Below, in pieces: positions 56,544-64,000 of a stretch of 64,000 nucleotides of DNA. The stretch spans positions 1 to 64,000 of the forward strand of contig SVPQ01000006.1 of NCBI GenBank assembly GCA_015065845.1, written 5' to 3'. Both the position numbers and the translations under genes were made by a program. The notes below the pieces were generated by a model that saw nothing but the letters and a program-made list of their open reading frames with translations, was not told the DNA's origin and did not search any database. Each line of letters begins with the position of its first letter. The first letter of the stretch is position 1. Origin of the DNA: Oscillospiraceae bacterium (lineage in GTDB: Bacteria > Bacillota > Clostridia > Oscillospirales > Acutalibacteraceae).

Positions 56544-58899
56544 AAATTTCGATTTAGTAAATTTTATGGCGGGTAATGGAGTGATATGGTTGCTTCTCAT
56601 ATTATCAGCATTTATAATTTTCTCATTTGTTGTAGGTTCTAACCCGGTGTATGATTTAAGTCAGGTGTATGAGGTGTACCCTGTAAAAGAACATGGCTAT
56701 TGCTTTTCAACAGGTTATAATTCTGAGTATATTGCCATTCTTTTTATTGCTGCAGTTTTGGGTATTACTTCATTCAGTTTTTTAACCAATAAACAACAGG
56801 GTGTAACAATGCTCAGTTTACCTCTAAAACGAAGTAAACTCTTTAACCAGAAAGTTATTTTACCAATTTGTGGTTTAGCGGTAATTGTAATTGTAACTAA
56901 AGGAATTATGATAGGCTACAATATAAGAAAATTTGGTGTAAATAATGAGTTGATTTTGCAAGGTATAACAGATATTGTTATTTCTTTAAAATATGTGCTT
57001 TTAGGTTTTACCGCATTTTGTGTGAGTGCAGTTACTTGTGGTAAAAAAATAGAAATGGCTTTTGGTGGTATTTCTTTAATTGCAATTATGCCTACAGTGT
57101 ACAGTCTTGTTGACACAGTACTCAGTATGTTCCTTTATGGGTACGACTCAATCTTTTATTCAACAACAAAAGCTTACAGTGACTACATATTTATTCTTGA
57201 CCCTACAAGAGAAATTACACTTTTATCATGGTTGTATGAAAGTGTGGAACTTAGCATTGAAAAATTAATCGTTAATGCAATCTGGATTGTAGCATTAATT
57301 CTGACATTGGTTTTCACCAAAAGATATTTTATCAAAAACTTTAAAGCAGAAAAAATTGAAATGAAGGCAACCAATAAACCGATGATTGCTATAATTGGTG
57401 CTACTGTATCTTTATTTGTTTCTGAAATAGTTATAGGCATTCTTACAGACGAAATACTTTTTGAAAGCCGTGAAATGACAAGTGGCGGTTACATAGGCTT
57501 ATTATTTGTTTTAACTGTTGTTTTTGCTTTCCTTACAATTTGTCTTATAGAAACAAGTTTCAGATTAAACAAAAACAAATTAATTTCAGTTTTATCACCG
57601 CTTTCAGTAATTATTTTAACTTTAGCGTTTGCCTTTTCAGGTGGTTTAGGTTACGAAAACAGAATACCTGACACAGAAGATATTAAATCTATTGAAATTT
57701 CTACAACATTTTATGGTAGTGATATGTTCAATACAGAAAGTTTTCCGAGTGTTCTGGATGGTTTCCCTGAATATAATATGACTTTAACTAGTGAAAATGA
57801 TTTTAAAGTAATAACAGAAATACATAAGTTAACATTAGAAAATCGGGACACAGATACTTTTGAGGGTTTTTGTGTAAATTATGTGCTTAAAGATGGCAGA
57901 ACTATGAGTCGTGTTTATTACGATTTGAGTGAAGAATCTGCCGGAAAACTTCTCACACTCTGGAAAACAGATGCAACTAAAAAAGAAGTAGAAGAATATT
58001 TACTTATAAACAAACCAACCAATGCTTACGGTACTCTGGGTGAGGGCGACAGTTATTATAATGAGGCTTATAATTTTTATGAAGTTCCCTATTCTTGTTT
58101 TAATTACGACCAGAACACTGTTTTTGTAGTTTCAAAGCAAAACACAGGAACAAGTATAAAAGATAAACTCAACAAAGAAAGTTTTGAACAGATTAAAGAA
58201 GCAATCTACAAAGATTACTGCGAACTTTCAGCAGATGAGTGGTTTAAACCAACAAAAACTTATGGTGCTCTTGTTTTCACTTATGATGACAGATATGATT
58301 ATGTAGAGTATGATTCTGACGAAGTTTTGTATGAAGATGAGACTATAGCAGGGACTGCAGAAACTAAGACGGATAAGGTTTTATGGGGTGGTTTTTCAGA
58401 TTATGAACAGGTTGTAATTCCTGTTACTGATGAAATGAAAAACACAGTTGCAGTTTTAAAATCTCTCAATTTATATCAGTATTTAACTGATACAAAAGCA
58501 GAAATTGACCATATAGTTATAGCAGATGCAAAAGAGTATTTTGAATGGAAAAAATCTCAGAATATTGAAAATGGACTCTATTATGGTGAGGATAGTTATT
58601 CAGTTAATTTTATTCCTGATTCGGATTTAGAAGGCGATATGCTCTTCTTTGGTAAAACGAAAGATAAGGTTTATGATGAATTAACAGGCGATACTGATGT
58701 GATTATTGAAGATTATGAGTCAATTCTTGATTTTTACGATTGCTCTACCGCACCTGTTGAAGAAATTAAAAACTCAAAAGAAATGTACACTCTTTTGACA
58801 AAAGCACACATCAAATATTACGATGAAGAATTAAAGGGTAAGATTATATTTGTATATTATCGTTATGGAATAGACTCGGCGTATTATATTCCGGCGTAA
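56512..58899 (+). CDS. ABC transporter permease with large C-terminal extracytoplasmic domain (paralog of 58966..61224)
   Basis: MKKSNLSSKNKNFDLVNFM start with GGAGG upstream; 6-7 TMs; GGLGYENRIPDTEDIKSIEI; WFKPTKTYGALVF. Confidence 0.85.
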   Translation: MKKSNLSSKNKNFDLVNFMAGNGVIWLLLILSAFIIFSFVVGSNPVYDLSQVYEVYPVKEHGYCFSTGYNSEYIAILFIAAVLGITSFSFLTNKQQGVTMLSLPLKRSKLFNQKVILPICGLAVIVIVTKGIMIGYNIRKFGVNNELILQGITDIVISLKYVLLGFTAFCVSAVTCGKKIEMAFGGISLIAIMPTVYSLVDTVLSMFLYGYDSIFYSTTKAYSDYIFILDPTREITLLSWLYESVELSIEKLIVNAIWIVALILTLVFTKRYFIKNFKAEKIEMKATNKPMIAIIGATVSLFVSEIVIGILTDEILFESREMTSGGYIGLLFVLTVVFAFLTICLIETSFRLNKNKLISVLSPLSVIILTLAFAFSGGLGYENRIPDTEDIKSIEISTTFYGSDMFNTESFPSVLDGFPEYNMTLTSENDFKVITEIHKLTLENRDTDTFEGFCVNYVLKDGRTMSRVYYDLSEESAGKLLTLWKTDATKKEVEEYLLINKPTNAYGTLGEGDSYYNEAYNFYEVPYSCFNYDQNTVFVVSKQNTGTSIKDKLNKESFEQIKEAIYKDYCELSADEWFKPTKTYGALVFTYDDRYDYVEYDSDEVLYEDETIAGTAETKTDKVLWGGFSDYEQVVIPVTDEMKNTVAVLKSLNLYQYLTDTKAEIDHIVIADAKEYFEWKKSQNIENGLYYGEDSYSVNFIPDSDLEGDMLFFGKTKDKVYDELTGDTDVIIEDYESILDFYDCSTAPVEEIKNSKEMYTLLTKAHIKYYDEELKGKIIFVYYRYGIDSAYYIPA

Positions 58900-58965
58900 T
58901 TACAACTAATGATTTAATCGGAGGGGGAAAGAAGCACTTTCCCCACTCTGAATGGGGGCTTAAAT

Positions 58966-61224
58966 ATGAAAAATAAAGAAAGTATATTGAAGAAAGAAAT
59001 AGATGTTGCTAATTTAAGCGTTTCAATTATTCCTACAATTGCTTTTATAATTGTTTTTGCACTTGCGTTTTCTGTAAGTGTATTGGGTGAATATTATGTT
59101 AATAATGGGTTCGATTTAGTGCACGATGTAAAAAGTTTATCAAGAGATTATCTCATATTGAGCTATCTTGATTTTGATGTACTTATAACTCTTATAGGCG
59201 GTGCTTTTATAGCATTGTGGAACTTCTCATTTTTGCTTAATAAAAATCACGCAAGAGCAGTTTTATTGCAACCTAAAAAGAGGGGTGCGATATTTAACAA
59301 CAAGGTAACTATTCCTTTAATAGCGCTTGTTTTAATTGTGATTGTTATTAAAATTATCGCATTACTTGTAAATATTAAATATAATACTAACCTTGCTGAT
59401 GGTTACATAGCACCATTTATTGCAAACGTACTTGTGTCTCTAACAACACTTTTCTGGGGCTATATGTGTGGTGTAGCAGGAACAATTTTACCAAACAGAA
59501 AAGTTGAAGCAATTCTTGGTGGCGTTTCACTTACTTTTTTCCCTAATGCTATAATAAATATATTTAATTTTTCTGCGACTGCATTTTTGCGTGGTTACAC
59601 ATTTGAAAATTATGTTGATATGTTTGCATTAACAATTTTAGACCCATTAAGAGAATTTTTTAGTTATAGTTCATACAAAACACAAGGGTACATTTTTATT
59701 CATTCTGCAATATGGATTGTGGTATCTGTTATAGGTTTAATTTTAATAAAAAAATACTTCGAAAAGAATTATAAATTTGAAAACTGCGGTATGGTAAATA
59801 AAAATAAAGTTATTACCTTTGTCTCGGGCTTTTCTTTACCGATAGTTTTAAGCGGATATTTAACAGATGAACTCTTTCGCAACCTGAACCATAATGCTAA
59901 TGTTATAAATATCAGTACAACATATAGGAATAATTTGTATTATGAACGACTTATACCTGAAGAACCATTTATATTATTAGCAGTTTTTGTAGGCTTTGCT
60001 ATAATTCTTTCGCTTGTTTTCAATATAATTACTACCGTGAAAATTGGTAACTTAAAAGAAAAAGCAAAACCTGTAATTGTAATATTGGGTAGCACAGTTA
60101 TAATTTCTCTTGTTTGCTTAACAGGTGGTTTAGGGTACGAAAATAAATTGCCCAGTGTGGAAGATATAGAAACAGTAGAGGTTCAGGCACCTTACGATTT
60201 AGTTGAGAATAATGCCGAACTTATTGGTATGGCTGATTACTATGATGTTAACACGGCTGTTTTAAGAGAGGGCATTAAGTTTGATAATGCAGAAGATATT
60301 GAGAAAGTTCTTGCAATTCATTCTTTAGTATCAGAAGACAAGAATAAAGAAACAACAGAGGGTATAAAATTTACTTATAAATTAAAAGATGGTTCAGTTA
60401 TAGAAAGAAGTTACCGCTATATAAGTAAAGACTGTACAGAAGAAATTCTTAAACTCTGGAATACAAACAAGGTTAAGGAATTATATAAAACGCTTTTATT
60501 AACCGGATGCAAAAAGGAAAATGAATTATATGGCATGTCACTCTTTGAAAAAAGTTGTTTTTCTATGCATGATGGTAATGTTTATATTCAATCAAAGGAT
60601 GCTGTAGTTTCATCTTTAAAAGATGTGTTAAGTGAAAAAGAAATAAAGGAATTAAAATCAGCACTTTATAAGGATATTACTTCACTAGCACATTTTGAAT
60701 GGTTTAAACCAACTGAAAGTTATGGTTTATTACAATTCAGTCAAGAAGAACTTGCTGAGGGTAAATATTCATTTGTGATGACAGGTCAATCTACAATAGC
60801 ATTTCAGGTTACAAAAGAAATGGTAAATACAGTAGAATTTTTAAAATCACACGATTTAATGAAGTTCTTTGAAATTACAAGAGAACCTGTAAAAGCATAT
60901 CTTGTAGATGCTAATGAGTTAGGGGAGTATTACAAAGACTTTTTACATGTAGTAGACAGTCTTGTTTACTGTGATTCCTACCCGATGCAACACAGAATGA
61001 TGTTCGCAGCAGAAACTTCTGTTTCGAGGCATCTCTATATAGAAGATGCAGAACCGATGTTTAATATAAACGAACCGTGGTGTAAAGAATTAACTACCGA
61101 AGAATATAAAGATTATATTGAAAAATCACACATCAAATATTTTTCAGGTGAGGGCGGTAAACTTTTAGTTGTTGCATACCCTGAAAGCAGTTGTGCGTAT
61201 GCACTTGCAGTAATTGAGAATTAG
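58966..61224 (+). CDS. ABC transporter permease with large C-terminal extracytoplasmic domain (paralog of 56512..58899)
   Basis: Similar TM layout; GGLGYENKLPSVEDIETVEV; WFKPTESYGLLQF; SHIKYFSGEGGKLLVVAY. Confidence 0.85.
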   Translation: MKNKESILKKEIDVANLSVSIIPTIAFIIVFALAFSVSVLGEYYVNNGFDLVHDVKSLSRDYLILSYLDFDVLITLIGGAFIALWNFSFLLNKNHARAVLLQPKKRGAIFNNKVTIPLIALVLIVIVIKIIALLVNIKYNTNLADGYIAPFIANVLVSLTTLFWGYMCGVAGTILPNRKVEAILGGVSLTFFPNAIINIFNFSATAFLRGYTFENYVDMFALTILDPLREFFSYSSYKTQGYIFIHSAIWIVVSVIGLILIKKYFEKNYKFENCGMVNKNKVITFVSGFSLPIVLSGYLTDELFRNLNHNANVINISTTYRNNLYYERLIPEEPFILLAVFVGFAIILSLVFNIITTVKIGNLKEKAKPVIVILGSTVIISLVCLTGGLGYENKLPSVEDIETVEVQAPYDLVENNAELIGMADYYDVNTAVLREGIKFDNAEDIEKVLAIHSLVSEDKNKETTEGIKFTYKLKDGSVIERSYRYISKDCTEEILKLWNTNKVKELYKTLLLTGCKKENELYGMSLFEKSCFSMHDGNVYIQSKDAVVSSLKDVLSEKEIKELKSALYKDITSLAHFEWFKPTESYGLLQFSQEELAEGKYSFVMTGQSTIAFQVTKEMVNTVEFLKSHDLMKFFEITREPVKAYLVDANELGEYYKDFLHVVDSLVYCDSYPMQHRMMFAAETSVSRHLYIEDAEPMFNINEPWCKELTTEEYKDYIEKSHIKYFSGEGGKLLVVAYPESSCAYALAVIEN

Positions 61225-61385
61225 TTGTCAGTTGTCAGTCGTCAGGAAATAGGAAACAGGAAACAGATAAAAGAAACTACACTCTATCATTTAAGATTTA
61301 ACCTTAAACGAAAGAGTGTAGTTGTTTTTATTTATATTAAATTACAATCAAGTCAGAAGGGCTTCCGAAATTCTGCATTTTTCAT
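61225..61385. repeat. Composite heptad/palindrome intergenic element
   Basis: gttgtca gttgtca gtcgtca ggaaata ggaaaca ggaaaca g; core AACTACACTCTATCATTTAAG...CCTTAAACGAAAGAGTGTAGTT (61275-61323); ATTACAATCAAGTCAGAAGGGCTTCCGAAATTCTGCATTTTTCATTT. Confidence 0.88.

Positions 61386-64000
<2,615 letters not shown>

Noticed and set aside
23134-61385. Dispersed palindromes considered as ordinary rho-independent terminators only
   Set aside because: Terminator function is plausible, but sequence conservation of core and arms between unrelated loci exceeds what independent terminators would show; kept as a repeat family.

Overview
64 kb AT-rich window, probably from an endospore-forming Clostridia/Oscillospirales-type Firmicute (complete spoIIIAA-AH cluster, mcsAB, rubrerythrin, BspA/InlB-repeat surface proteins). 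Both ends are cut inside genes: the first surface protein is open through base 1, and a GH2 beta-galactosidase on the minus strand runs past base 64000. Core content: dusB, mcsAB, ktrAB, YifB/ComM, YfhO, spoIIIA, guaB, yfbR, GH38, GH2, an MCP, and a GntR/ABC locus. Main points for follow-up: (1) a co-directional cluster at 13592-23135 encoding a CHASE2-class III adenylate cyclase (split by a frameshift at an A9 run, catalytic residues intact), a TIM-barrel isomerase, a 1908-aa FecR/Cys-repeat/LRR membrane-anchored protein, and a cNMP-binding-DUF2225 protein. This looks like a complete cyclic-nucleotide sensing system in a Firmicute. (2) A T-box (apparent Leu specifier CUU) controlling a LeuA homolog that has lost its catalytic and metal-binding residues, plus an unusual TIM-barrel/acyl-CoA synthetase fusion. 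(3) A dispersed family of composite intergenic elements: a palindromic core (ATCCTATCATTTTTAGTT...AACTTTAAATGATAGGAT) flanked by degenerate 7-bp-period repeat arms, often mutually complementary. (4) A tandemly duplicated metalloprotease-lipoprotein unit in decay. All calls come from reading the sequence and recalled family motifs; no searches were run.
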